From NCBI GenBank assembly GCA_031841125.1, contig CM063111.1, positions 44,094,955 to 44,158,954 on the forward strand: 64,000 bases of DNA. The letters run 5' to 3'. This DNA comes from Acanthococcus lagerstroemiae. Its lineage: Eukaryota; Arthropoda; Insecta; Hemiptera; Eriococcidae. The position numbers and the translations under genes are program-made. The notes beneath the pieces were generated by a model, which saw only the letters and a program-made list of their open reading frames with translations, searched no databases and was not told where the DNA came from. Below, piece by piece: positions 34,021 through 46,600 of the stretch (the first letter of the stretch is position 1; every line of letters begins with the position of its first letter).

Positions 34021-34950
34021 ACGAAAACAGGTAAGGACAGCCGCCATTTTCATTCCATCCCACCAATAACACCACTACCACCCATGCTGTAAAAACAAAA
34101 TTGTTAAGAATTAATTTTGATTGTTAATTTATCATCACAACATGAAAAAATTCATCTTTTCTTACTTACCTTCAGATTTCAAAATTATCTCCAGCCTATA
34201 CGGGCTTAGACAGAACATAGAATCGTATTTTTGAAGAGCAAGGCAAGGCAAAATATTTTCTAAAAATAACGAAATATGCCCTTACATGTTCTCAAAACCA
34301 AACTGAAATATGCGAAAATATTTTTTGAAAATTTACAATACGCAGGTCTCGCACAATAATGCGTAGAGGTTCATAGTATAACTTGCGCCTGACAAGTAGG
34401 TCAAGTAAATGAAGCACTATAGCTGAAATTTTTCAAATACCTTGTAAACAACTGTTTTTGATGCAAAAATATTGCGGAAAAACGTATTTATTGTCTTATG
34501 AGATCAGTTACAAATTTTGTTCAAAATGAGGAAAATTTTCAAATTTTTGAAAATATTTCCAAAAAAAGGAGAAAATTTGTACCTAAAATTAATATTCTCT
34601 AAAATTCCCTAAAAATACTGCAAATTCAAATATGCAAAAATATGCACGAACACATAGGTAGGACTCGTTTTGCTGGGAATTTTATGATTCGCGAAAATAT
34701 CATCAATATTCCCGTTGAATTGTCACAAAAAAATATGCTAAAGTATATTTTGCCTAGTCTTGCAGATGAGGATCCTTTGTAACTTAAGGAATGATTTCCT
34801 AAAAGTAGTCTTAAGTAAACTTTATAATAACTTTATTCTTCATTGATCATTTTCAATGATAAGATGAACACAAGTAGGAAGGCTCTACATATACTACTAG
34901 TAGTCAGTCAGATGGAAAGAAAATGGCGGCTGTCCTTACCCGTATGAAGT
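34021..34950. mobile_element. TIR element, about 0.9 kb
   Basis: GGTAAGGACAGCCGCCATTT at the left recurs inverted at the right (AAATGGCGGCTGTCCTTACC). Outer bases are only partly alike, so the exact ends are uncertain. The interior is rich in AAATATGC motifs and holds the repeat shared with 14715-14812. No coding frame. Confidence 0.7.
34335..34430. repeat. Dispersed repeat shared (inverted) with 14715-14812
   Basis: Reverse-complement match to 14715-14812 through CGCCTGACAAGTAGGTCAAG and the GTCTCGCAC region. Confidence 0.8.
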
Positions 34951-35013
34951 ATACGAGTAAACCCTGAATTCTGACCTAGATATGTTTGATGACGTCTAGT
35001 AGGGTATCAAATC

Positions 35014-35285
35014 CAGAGGTGTAGGTAGCGACTGGGGGAAGGCAGAGCGTCCCCCCATCAAGTAGACCAGTTTGGAAAAAATTGAAAAAATGTAGTTCCA
35101 GTTAGGAAAACCCGATTCGAAAAGCGCGAAAAAGACACATTCTTACCAGTTTTTATGACTTGAATCATAATCATAATAAAAAGAGTTTTCCCTTCCTTTA
35201 CCCGCGAAATTTGGAATACTCCTCAATCAGGGAATTCCTCTGTCCTCCCCTCCCTCCCAATGCGATTCGCTTCGTTACGCTGCTG
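35014..35285. mobile_element. hAT-type MITE
   Basis: CAGAGGTGTAGGTAGCG at the left and CGTTACGCTGCTG at the right form an imperfect inverted pair. Flanks ATCAAATC and GTCAAATG share six of eight bases. The interior has the C-run and G-run pattern of the other copies. Confidence 0.75.
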
Positions 35286-35378
35286 GTCAAATGTCAACGA
35301 ATTCGAAAGTTGAATACTTTCTAAATTGTTGAGTATTATCCAACAATTGAATTTTCTAAGTAATCTGCAAGTCATATA

Positions 35379-35637
35379 ATTGAAGAGCTGACTTCCAAAA
35401 TGCGCTTAGTCCAAAACAGAATTTTGGGAAATCAAAAAAAAAAAAAAATGCAACTAAGGTTTTATTTACTATCATAGTCGTATCAGTGCCTTGATCGCAT
35501 ATAACTCGCCTCATAATAGAGATAGAAATTCGGGGTGAACGCTGGAATGTGTATTTTCTTCTTCTCCACCAGACAGCGCTAAAATCTCAATTTCGGTAAT
35601 TTTGGACTAAGCGCGTTTTGGAAGTCAGGTCCTCAAT
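35379..35637. mobile_element. MITE with TA flanks and TIRs of about 35 bp
   Basis: CTGACTTCCAAAATGCGCTT plus AGTCCAAAA at the left is repeated inverted at the right with few changes. TA lies outside each end (35377-35378 and 35638-35639), as in Tc1/mariner-type elements. Confidence 0.8.
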
Positions 35638-35654
35638 TAATACATGATACAAAC

Positions 35655-35885
35655 ATGTGTAACTCTTCTCTTTTCTAATTTTACTCACAACCCGAGCCCT
35701 GGAATCCATCCTTTCGAGAATTACCTTAGAGACGTCGGGGAGGCAGTTAGGGCTGTCTTAGCCATCTTCTCATCTTGTCGAGAAACCGGCCTAGGTCAAA
35801 ATGTAGCGTGTGCTATGTGGGCTGGAACCGGGGACCTCCGGATTCCGAGACAAGCGCGCTATCCACTCGACCAACCAGGTAACTC
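35655..35885 (-). mobile_element. tRNA-derived SINE, copy 2
   Basis: On the minus strand an A box TGGTCGAGTGG (35873-35863) and a B box GGTTCCAGCCC (35829-35819) precede a body matching the SINE at 10738-10945. The body continues past its end into TTCTAATTTT-containing sequence shared with the copy at 48025. Confidence 0.85.
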
Positions 35886-38800
35886 TACTGGGTATTGAAA
35901 TTTATAATGAACATTATTGTATGTATCTACTGATATTTAGCAACAGATATTTCTCAAACGGAAGACAAAACCAAAGATGAGAGTCTGTTTAAAGTCTGGA
36001 TTGAAAACTGATTTTCAGTCATGAGTTGGAGTCAGCAGAATGATAGCTGTAATTTTGGAAAAGCTAGCATATACCTTGGCAACATTTTGCTGATTTTTTT
36101 CTTCATGTCTCTGAAAACTAATGTACGAGTATCTTTTTGATGCATCCAGAATAAACAAAAAAATTACCTTCCCTTGAAGCAAATGGTTGTGGATGCAGAA
36201 AACATTAAGAATAGGTACATCGGAATAAAGAAAAACGAGTCTAGGTAATCAGTATTCCTTCTGTTCTCTGAGGCCGGTGAGAATGTCAAATTTTCTACGG
36301 TTTTCTCCATAAGACCTGTGTTCACGTAGGGCAGCATAGGAGGTCATTTTTAACCCCCGATTTTTGGCATTTCGTGAATTGGTAAACGATAAAATTGTGG
36401 GAGACCTTTTCTGAATAAAATTTGATGAGCAACAATTTTAATCTGAAAGGTTCCCACTCGAGTTGATATTTCTCTCTGGGGAAAATGAATTTTTGGGAGA
36501 CCTTCAGCCCTCTGGGAGACGAAGATCCATTGGGATAGTAGAAACTGTTAATACATTGCTTAGGACACCAGTTCCAATAACTTTGCAAAAAAAAATATTT
36601 TGTGAGAAATTTTTCCTTTTTCATATTTATTTCACGACTCATTCCTCTGCATCACTTTCAACTATTTAGTTGTTAATTTACTCTCGTATGAGTGTCTGGA
36701 TGTTCAGCCTAAACAAACACCAATTCTCAGACCAGTCACTGATCCCGAGCGGATTTGAGAATTACGAATTTCATCTACGCATCCATATTTGATTATCTCC
36801 GCCGATGGTTCAGTCGAGTATTCGAGTAATTTTAAAATCGAGCTTCGAAAGCTGTTTTCGACGCGTATTTTCGAGTACATACTCTAAGCGGCTGCTGACA
36901 TCCAAGACACCAATACCGCTGTTATTTTTACGTTAAAGGTCGTCGGCTAAATTAAAACCAGTAATTTTCGGATACAAACGACGCCGCGATGTTTCATTCT
37001 CTGAAAAAGCGAAAGAGGGGAATGAAAAACGAAAAAGCCAGCCCAGGCGTAAAGTGCAGAATAAGGAAAAACGTAATTACGGTGGCGGGTTAACTATGGG
37101 TGAAAACTTTTCGTCAAATGGCATTTTCCATACTCAGCTAGCCGATACAGAGGGAGTTCTCCCCTCAGGCTGGCTATGAAACTTAATGAGTCACACCGAG
37201 ACTTGTGCCGCAACCGTGTTCCATTTTCTGTGAACATTTCCGGAGCAAAATGACAAGTTTTTCAAATCGAAGTTCACAATCTTCCATTTCGAATTGTGGC
37301 TGGTTATTCGATTCTCAATCAGCTACTGTTGATTTCATGTACCAACAATCATCACCCCATCCCCATTCGCCTTCAGGGTGTGGAATGCTGTGCCCACAAA
37401 GGCGAGAATACGCGATGTATAGCAATTACCCCAGACTAATTAAGATACAATCCAAACGGACGATGAGCAATGTGTTAATTTATCGTTTAACCCGTTTTCG
37501 AGTCCGGGCATTTCTCATCCCCTCATCCGCTGTGCGCAAAATGGGAGTGAAAAATGGCGATAACTAAATTGATAATTCGCGGCCATTTTTCACTGCCACA
37601 GGTCGTCGCAGTCCGCAGGTCGAGAGCGACTGCACTCTGTACCTCTCTTGTTTCATCGAGACGATTATCACGAATTAACGGGCGCGAAATGCACGCGAAT
37701 CAGCTGGAGGGGCTGGGGTCGGGTAGATTGAAAAAATGACCGGCCGTTTGTAATCGAAACGAAGCCCCTTGACAGAAATTAGCCGGGGCCGAGGCATTCC
37801 AAAACACGGAGCTATGCCAATCGGGAGAGGAAAAAATAGAGGTTATTTGTTGTTTACAAATGAAAAAATAACCGAGTTAACATTTTTGCGGAGATTGAAT
37901 CGAGCTTAATTGAATTTAAAGAGTAACGGGTTAGGAACAGGGCTAGGAATACGCTTTCTCGTTGCTAATTTCCCTTGAGTTTCTTATATATGTACACACG
38001 TATATAAGGGACCTCGTATTTAACATTTACCCTGTGACTTGGGTGTTGGCCGGGTACCGAGGCGAGGGTATGTGCGTGTGCTCGGAACCAGAAATTGCGG
38101 TTTTGATCTTGTTATTACAAGAATAAGAGCACGTGTACAAGGTGTTTCGATATACTATCTCCTCGTAAGATAACGAATGCCGGTACAACTTATATTGCAT
38201 GCAAGTATGGTATGTTGTCTAACCGGTACCTGACAGGGGCTGAGATGCAGGACACCAAAGCTGTTTTCCTGGTTATAGATGACGAAAAGAAACAGCTTTT
38301 TTCAAGAGCATTCATAGATGAAATCGGTTCCACAAAAATCAGTTTTACAATTGACCAACTTTGGGACACATTTTTCTCATCGTGATATAGACACAGTTAC
38401 ATTTCGACACCTTCCAGTAGTACACAGAAACGAACAAACATCCTATGAGAGGGAACCAAAACGTCAATTAATTTTTGATCCCTTTTCCCGAGCATTTTTC
38501 ATGTTAGTTATGATGTTCTTCCCAGAAGGTGTCGATGTGGGAAACAAGGTCGATACCTCAAAACAAAATGATTGTAAAAATTCAACGAAGTGCCTACGCG
38601 AAAAAATACGACATTTTTATTTTAAAATACTCAGGAGAAAAAACTAACAACATGAACGCAAATATCGTAAAAAGAAAAAAAAAAACATATTCAAAAGTAG
38701 CATTTAAAAAAAAACTACAAATGCGTGCGAGAAAATTCAAAAAAATTAAAACCAAAAAAATAAAACTTGTGTGCATGGCGAAAAACAGGTACGGTACGTT

Positions 38801-40195
38801 GTAAACTCACCAATCGTTTCCTGTTTTGCCCAAATTAGGTCTCTTTCTACCAATCTGATGAGGTTTCGGTTCGGCGACCAAATTCACATCTGAAATGATC
38901 ACGTCATATTTTTCAAAAAATAAAAAAAAAACTCAAAATTCAAAATCTTTTCAGTACACAAAAAACAAAAACCGGCGGGTTATGGAAAAATAGAAAGAAA
39001 ATTTTTGCAGCTTGAATCCTTCTTTTTCCCAAAAAAATGCAGTGGAAAAATTGCACACCAAAAATCTTTAGAGATTTATTCAACAAATTCTGAATTTTGT
39101 GAAAATGATAGCCCATGTATACCTCAGAAGGTTGCAATCAGAATACGATGACATCACTTGATCAACAAGAAAAACTGAGTAATACTGAAATCGTTTTTGA
39201 AGAAAAAATGCATTGAATAAGGTTACCTTTATTCATTAAAAACACGTATAATAAAAGTTGCTTATTTTATAAATAGTAAACAAAAATTATTCTGTAGTAA
39301 AGAAATTGTTGATTTATAATAATTGAGTACGAGGAAGAACTGCTAATATGCTGTGTCTCAAATAGTGTAGGTATAAGGTGTAGACAATTGAGGAAAAATA
39401 AAAACATCCTTACGGGTAAAAGTTTGATAACAGAACATTGGTGACTGTTAACAAGTTGCCTAAGCAAGGCGTGAAAATTTCCAACCCCAGATATATTCAT
39501 AGTTACATTTTGTGTAGACCTTCTCAAACCACTAATATTAGTTTAAAAAAAAAAAAAATAGTAATAATTATTGTTATTATAATTTTAAAAAAAATTGAAA
39601 ACTATTTCACTAAATCATACATCAGTTTGGTTCTGACTTATACGCTGAATCAACACTTGGATTGAAAAATACTATCAAAAATTCCAATCTTCTCCCTAAC
39701 TGAACTAAATTCAGCAACATTACTTATATCCTCCCTTTTTCACCGCTTCGTAATTTTATATTAAGATTCAAACTGAATTTGACAACTTTGAAAACCTATT
39801 ATTTGATGTCCATATCGAATTTCTCGATCAGTTCATTTTTAAACCGCCTACTCCTATGACTACAATGTTGAAGTAAGTTTGAATATATTATCGAAAATGA
39901 ATTTTTGCGTCGTGAGGGGGGGGGGGGAGGTACTCCTGTTTGTACGAAGTGTTTCGATTTCATTTTGAGTATTTTACAAACAATGTGACTTTACTTTTAA
40001 AACAGCCCTCGTATTTCCTAAATGGGTCAAAGTGGGCCATAGTAATCATTAGGTGGGCCATATTCTCACATCTTCTTTCAACTTTCAAGTTCCTGTGGTG
40101 AGGGAGGGCTAGGAGTAGTTGAATCGCTATCTTCCAATATGATCAAAAGCCAACTATGGAAATTATTTTCAGGTTTACAACTTTCAGCATACTCG
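35886..40195. other. About 4.3 kb without a recognised gene
   Basis: 36760-37800 is a less AT-rich, single-copy-looking island. Its 120-residue frame (37205-37567) lacks known motifs. 38500-38800 gives a Lys-rich frame from A-rich DNA. 38800-40190 is AT-rich with a G-run at 39917. No TIR pair or splice-supported exon was found. Confidence 0.4.
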
Positions 40196-40455
40196 CAGGG
40201 GCGAAACCATAAGGGGTGTGGGGGTTGAAACACCCTCCCATTAATTTGGCAGTCGGTAAATTTTGAAACTGTTCATTTTAATTTTTTATGAATGTTTGTT
40301 TGTTTGCTTATTTACTTTTTTTCAATTAAAAATATTTCGATTAAAAAATCGGCTAATTTTTAAAAGAATTTATCGGCGAATTTTTAGTTTTCAAAAAATA
40401 TTCGGCAAATTTTTCTTCTCCACTTTCCCAAACTGAAAGTCAAATTTCGTTTCTG
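40196..40455. mobile_element. hAT-type MITE, first member of a tandem pair
   Basis: Starts CAGGGGCGAAACCAT and ends near TTTCGTTTCTG. Most of its length aligns with 40717-40999, including TTTTGAAACTGTTCATTT, GTTTGTTTGTTTG and GGCGAATTTTTAGTTT. The flanking 8-mer on the left is CATACTCG. Confidence 0.75.
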
Positions 40456-40716
40456 AAAATGAAGTACCCTGGACTCCTGTCAGAGACTAGTCAGTCAAAA
40501 GCCGAAGGTTTCAAGCTGAGTATTGTACGATATCAGAAAGGTTGAAACAAAGTCAAAATGTGAAAGACACATTTCGAAAATTTAACGACCTTAATGTATA
40601 GGAAGTTGTGTGTTCTCAAGTATTCCTAACATCCTTCCAGCTTACCCTCCCAGACTAGAGTATGCTCATGTGCGCAAATGTGAGTGCTTGAGGGATAAGG
40701 TTCCAATCTGCATTTG

Positions 40717-40999
40717 CTGGGACGAAACTATGGGGAGAGGGGGAAATAACCCCCCAATAATTGGCCAGTCAGCAAATTTTGAAACTGTTCATTTGAATTT
40801 TTCATTTTCTAAAAACGTTTGTTTGTTTGTTTCTTATTATTTTTCTTTTCTCAATTAAAAATATTTTGATTGGAAAATCGGCAAATTTTCAAATTTAAAA
40901 AAAATGTTGTCGGCGAATTTTTAGTTTCCAAAAAATATCTATCAGCAAATTTTTCTTCTCCGCTCCCGCCCCCAAACTGAAAGTTAAATTTCTTCTCTG
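40717..40999. mobile_element. hAT-type MITE, second member of a tandem pair
   Basis: Same orientation and same internal sequence as 40196-40455. It starts CTGGGACGAAACTATGG and ends TCTTCTCTG. The right flank CATACTCC resembles the left flank of the first member (7 of 8), while the two inner flanks do not match. Confidence 0.75.
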
Positions 41000-41469
41000 C
41001 ATACTCCTACTTCTGGGATTAATATTACGATACCTAGCAGAAATATTTTCAAAATTAGTGTTAAGAAATTATTCGATTATATAATAATTTATTGTTTTTC
41101 CAGTTTTAATTTGAATTATGTTTGATTCAGAAAAGAGGACGTAGTGCTGGAATATTTCAGGCTCTTTTACAGACTTCCTTGTAAATTCAATTCTTCTAGG
41201 TATTGTCAAAGTCAAATATACGTCCAACAAAAAGGATTTCAAGGTTGATTCATGTTAAGTATACTCTAGTATACTGCTCCCCTCTCAAGGAGGAGCTTTT
41301 GACTTCATTCGAAATAGTGTTGCCAGATTGAAAATTTTTTATTATTTGGATATCAGTGTTTTTTTTTTCGGATCGGCAACGAGCCTTGTGCAATCACTTT
41401 CTTCATATTATTATTTCTTCCAAATTTCACTGAACTGATTACAGAGTGTGTTCGTATGTTGATAAAAAT

Positions 41470-41680
41470 TTTCATGGACGATAGAGGGGCGTATGGCGAT
41501 GCACACATGCCAAATTGACTCCGGGATACCGCATTCCCTATCCCGGAAACGTCCCGAATGGGCCTGCATCAGAATAGGGGGGTTCGCTTTGGGGTAGCTC
41601 CTGTTACCCCCATTTCTCCTTCGCCTCTTCATGGCGGCGAAATTCTCGTGGATATCCATCTTCAGTATTGTTTCATTGAA
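41470..41680 (+). repeat. Dispersed GATGCACGCAT family, copy 2
   Basis: GTATGGCGATGCACACATGC followed by a GGAAACG and GCATCAGAAT stretch matches the copies at 30950 and 49440. The resemblance to the 49440-49790 copy extends about 100 bases farther, through CGCCTCTTCAT. Confidence 0.7.
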
Positions 41681-41762
41681 TTAATTGCAGATTGCGCTCG
41701 TGTGGTTGATAGTGAGACAGAGTTGCAGGACCACAGTTTGCTGCTTCGGAGTTTGAACTAAG

Positions 41763-41924
41763 GAGACTAAAACAGCCTGAGTGAGGACATACGCCATTTT
41801 TAATCCTGCTTGGTTTCGTGAAAAGAAAATCGGCTTAGCGGTAAGCACCGCGTGACCATTTTTCGTTTCATGGAACCAGCGGGATAAAAATGGTGTACGT
41901 CTTCACTTGGGTGTTCTAGTCCTC
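41763..41924. mobile_element. Foldback element with a long candidate target duplication
   Basis: Arms of about 65 bp read GACTAAAACAGCC...CGCCATTTTTAATCC at the left and the inverted partner at the right, with the centre near 41845. Flanks 41750-41762 and 41925-41937 (AGTTTGAACTA then AG or GG) agree at 12 of 13 positions. This is longer than the usual 8 bp of hAT and could point to another superfamily. Confidence 0.75.
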
Positions 41925-42478
41925 AGTTTGAACTAGGACTATGTGAACTTCATATAGGTGTGCTCAGTCACCATTCTTATCCTTTCCTTCCTCGTGCAAT
42001 CTCAATCGTCGCTCCCAACGCGTTCCGTGTCATGCGTTCGCTTGTTATCGGAAAAACTAAGGATCAAAATGGCAGGTAGCGTGCCCATGCAAAGCTTATA
42101 GAGCCTAACTTGAACTAAATTTGAATTGTAAGCGCACTTATTTTTTGATGATAAAATTTATTCTTGAATAAAGACTTTTTGTAAACATCCCACTCCTGGC
42201 CAGTAGAGTTCGTGGGGAGAAGAGTCCCCCTATTCCTAACAGAAGATCGAGGCTTCTTTTTTTTTACTTTACCTTTTTTTTGGTTTTTTGGCGCGAAATT
42301 TGCAATTTTCCCCCTGGTTTCCCCTCTCTTGTAGGAAAAATGATCATGCTACGAGACTGCTCTGTGTTTGAGAATCTCAGCGGATTGTTCATATTTCTGC
42401 AAATCTTAAATCAATTTGGGCATGTTGAGCACGCTAAGAATGAAATAAGCTGAGGAAGACCGAGTTATTACTGATAAC

Positions 42479-43214
42479 TAGGGATGGGATTTTTATGTCA
42501 TAAAAATCGTGTTATATGCGCATAATTTATGTTTTTCGCGGTCTGAACTTTGTCAAAAATATTCCTAAAAATCCGACAATATGCCAAAATATGTTTGATA
42601 AAAGGGGCGCAATATGGGTATCAAAATTCAGAGGTTTTGAAAGAGAACAACAATACGACGAAATCAAAACAAAAACTTCATTCATTTATTCGAAAAACGT
42701 AAAAAAACAAATGTGTAAAACATAATCTTATTTCAATAAATATTGTAAAATAAGCGATCACCATATGCATTCTAATTGTCTCGACGGTCATACGCTGGCG
42801 ATTTTCTCGTAGAAGACCCTTATATACGCTAAACGATCGTTCCATTTCGCAAGAGACAACAAAAAATCACAGAAAAAATATCAATTTTTTTATCAAAGGA
42901 GCAAATTTTGGTAAAAAGTCAATTTTTTCAATTTTTTTTGTCTTTGAAAAAGTGGATTTTCGAATATTTTGCGAAAAATGTGGTGAAAATGGAAAAAAAT
43001 GGTAAAATATGATCAAAATATGTCAAAACACGGGTAAAAACACCAAAAATATGTGAATGTATGCTTTTTACAAAAAATATGTAAAAATATGCTCATACTC
43101 GTACAAATTGAGCTCATTTTACTCGGAATTTTATGATTCGCAAAGATATTGTAAATATTCCTGCTGGCAATCAACCAAAAAAAAAAAAGTAAAAACATAA
43201 AAATCCCATCCCTA
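42479..43214. mobile_element. hAT transposon relic with perfect target duplication
   Basis: Nearly perfect terminal inverted repeats TAGGGATGGGATTTTTATG and CATAAAAATCCCATCCCTA. The identical 8-bp flank CTGATAAC occurs at 42471-42478 and 43215-43222. It retains a piece of transposase on the minus strand. Confidence 0.95.
42735..42855 (-). pseudogene. hAT transposase dimerisation-domain fragment
   Basis: The minus strand encodes VSCEMERSFSVYKGLLREN, then RQRMTVETIRMHMVIAY, the conserved C-terminal hAT dimerisation pattern (ERSFS-YK, R-R, T-E-I/L-M). The rest of the transposase is lost. It is more intact here than the related fragment at 18270-18600, but it covers only about 40 residues. Confidence 0.75.
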
Positions 43215-43653
43215 CTGATAACTTTTAACAGATTGATATCAGATCGATAATTATTTATTAATTTTCACATAGAACATAGAGAAGCATCGACTGTTCAAGA
43301 CTATCGGGAGTCAAGATGCGTGCTTTCTTGCCGGCCCTCCTCAAGTAGCGAGGTTACTTGTTCTCATTTGAATTCCTTTTATATGTAATCCTTTTACAAA
43401 TTTCATTTTTTCTGGATTTGCATCTTGCATCGGCGTTCACAGTTCAGGTATTTAAAGTAGAAGCTTACATTGTTAGATCTCATGTATTCAAGTTTTTTGT
43501 GCGGGTGTGCCAGACTTTGGCCGGTAGATTTTCAGGGTGCCCCATCCCCTCACTCTAATTATGCACTTGTTTTCTTCCGGCGCCACTGGTTCGTTCTGTC
43601 TCCTCTGTCTGTTCATCAGGTCTCCATTGGTTTCTTTTAGTAAGTTATATGTA
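43215..43653. other. Spacer, no gene seen
   Basis: AT-rich sequence between a hAT relic and the pogo element. The 66-residue frame at 43358 has no recognised domain. Confidence 0.35.
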
Positions 43654-46600
43654 GGTCATCCGGGGTAAGTGAAAACACGGCAAAAATCAGCTGAATAATG
43701 TAAATATATTGAAGCCCTACCTATAAGAAAAATTAGGAACTAACCCAATGCAAACAGCTAGCATAAGAAGTGCGCGATTCAATTGTTATAACACACTTCG
43801 TTTTGTGATGATAAAATCGCAACGTTTTAAATTTCATTTGAAATTTATTTCATAATTGGAAATATAGGAATTGAATCAACTTGTTCGAAGAATTACATGG
43901 ACTTCACACATTTAAGTACATCGTCTAAGTATCAATAAAGATAACGTATGTGGATTTGGGTGTTGAAATTTATTTTATCACCCAAATATAGTTGTATTCT
44001 CACCTTCCCTTAATAAATGTGACCCTGGGTAAGTGACAACATGGAATTAGGGGCAAGTGAGAACGTAAAAAAATATATATATAAAATTGAAAAAACTGAC
44101 GTATAATTCATTTGATTTTATTATTTTACCATTAGACATGGTACGAAACTGCGTAAGAAAAACTGCAGGACCAGCCTACAGTAAAGACGTCCAAGAAGCT
44201 AAAGAAATGGTCTTATCAGGTAGATCGTCTTTGCATGCAGCAGCTAAGTCATTTCATATTCCAACATCGAGCTTGTTCCAGTTAATAAAAGGCTTCAGAG
44301 AGGCGTAAAAAGTGCAACTATGGGCAAGCCAACTGCTATACCAGCTGCGGAAGAAAAATGTATCGCTAATTGTGTGAAAGCTATGAATAAATGGGACTTT
44401 GGCTTGTCGAAAAAAGAACTTCTGTCCATCATTGGTGAGTACGTATCCAGAAATAATATTCTCACACCATTTAAAAATAGAATTCCTGGCGATGACTTTT
44501 TTAATCGTTTTATGAATACTCGTAACTTGAGTATAAAAAAACCGCAAGCTATAGAAGTGCCTCGTAAAAAAGGCATCGATCCCTTCATTATTGCAGAATA
44601 TTATCAACTGTTAAAAGATGTCACATCCGATGTCCCACCAGCTCAGATATATAAATATCAACGTAACCAGTTTTTGCCAAAATCCAACAAGAATTAACGT
44701 TGTGGGAGAGAAGGGGTGCTCGTCTCATAAGGTCACCAGTGGATCTGGCTAGGAAAACATTACTGTATTGCCAGGTTCGAATGCAGCTGGCGATAAGTTG
44801 CCCCCTTTAATCATATTTACTGAAGCTAATCTGTGGGATGCCTGGATTCCCACTGACAAGGATGTCTTTCCTGGAACAACTTATGCAGCTACAAAAAATG
44901 GGTGGATGGAAGCTACTGTGTTCGAAAATTATTTTGTTTCCAGTTTTTTAAAATCCATCTCAAATGGAAGACCAGTTGTATTAATTTACGATGGCCATAC
45001 CTCACACATAAGCTTCAATATTGTTCAAAAAGCTAAAGAGGCTGGAGTGGTTACCTTGAAGCTACCATCTCATTCCAGCCACAAATTGCAGCTCATGGAT
45101 TTGGCAGTATTTGGTTCTTTGAAACTGAAGTGGGATGAAGAAATTATCAAGTGGCAGAGAACCTAATATGGCTGTAAACTATCAAAACGTGTATTAGCCA
45201 TTATTATTTCAAAAATTTAGATTGACTCAAACCCTCAAAACAGCATCTGTGGTTTTCGAGAAGCGGGCATCCACTCATTTGACCTTGACGTCATTAAAGG
45301 AGTAGAGTACTATATTCAGCAGTACAAATGATTTACAGAAAGAAACAACCAGCCTACAATGGATTCAGTAGCACCCTTACTACCGCCTGAACCATCAGTA
45401 TCAGCACTTCCACTCGTGATTCTGGCCAGTACGAGTACAAACATCCTCTCTTCATCTTCTGGCAAATCTACTCCATCTTCTATAAACTTCTCCTTTGAAA
45501 CATTGCTGCTTGAACAATTAAAGCAACAATCTCTGACGAAAACTAATCGCAAGAAAGTTTGTAGTGGAGCTGAAATCTTGACAGCGAATGAGGTTGTACT
45601 GAGCTCCAGAAATTAAAAACTGAGAAACAGAAGGCAACCAATGTCTCACCCAACCGCCCTCCAAGAAAAAACAGGTTGTTGGTGAAGATATCGACAGTGT
45701 TGCCCAGTAACCAGAAAAAAAAGTAGAAAAAAGACAAGGAAACCTCCACCCAACCACCCCTCCAAAAAAAAGAAAGACAGTTCGTGAAAGCAGTGATGAC
45801 GATAGTAGCAGCAGTGATTTAGAAGAAGCAGATAAAACCGAATCCATTTTGCAGAAAGAAGCCAACGATGGCGGTTCTGAAACTTTTTCAGACCTCGAAG
45901 ACGAAAGGTGAATGATTTTATTATTATCGTGCTGGAAGAGGATCATCTATAATTTGAAGAAACCGGTTCAAGCAGGAACAAAGAGGCAATCGTCTCTGAT
46001 AAAATTTAATTACAATTTTGACAATTTGTCTTACCAAATACTGTAAGTTACTTGATACTTTTTGGCGAGTACAACGTACCTCAACATAATTTTTTTACTT
46101 TTTCACAAGTTTTTTATAGTCATTCAAGTATAACCTTGACTGAAAGTCAGCATTTCAATTTTAAATAAGTTAATTATCATTTTTACAATTTATCTTATGT
46201 AATACTTACTGTAAGTTACCTTATATGTACTTTCTAGTAAATACCAATATATTTTATTTACGTTCCTCATCATATTCTTTTACTTTATCACAACTTATTT
46301 TTGGTATTTACCAGGCCTCTCAATAGTTATTTATAACCTTAACTATAAATCAGCATTCCAGTTTTATAACAGCTTAAAAATTGCCTACATAATATTGTTG
46401 AGGGGGGAAAAATCAGTTTAAAATGGTAAGTACTCGTATTTATTATTAATTGTTTTCACTTGCCCCAGAGTATTTTTGTAGTTCTTTAATATAGGATTTT
46501 CCTTGTGTTCTCCCTTGCCCCATCTAGTTTTCTCCTTACCCCTATGGTACGGAAAAGTGAGAACACAAAACCAACTTTTTTGAAAAATTAAAAGAAAAAA

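Noticed and set aside
37205..37567. 120-residue plus-strand frame with Ser/Pro/His-rich middle
   Set aside because: No signal peptide, domain or splice sites recognised. Kept only as part of a possible regulatory island.
38529..38804. Lys-rich frame resembling a basic ribosomal protein
   Set aside because: Lys comes from AAA runs in A-rich DNA. No ribosomal protein motif could be matched.
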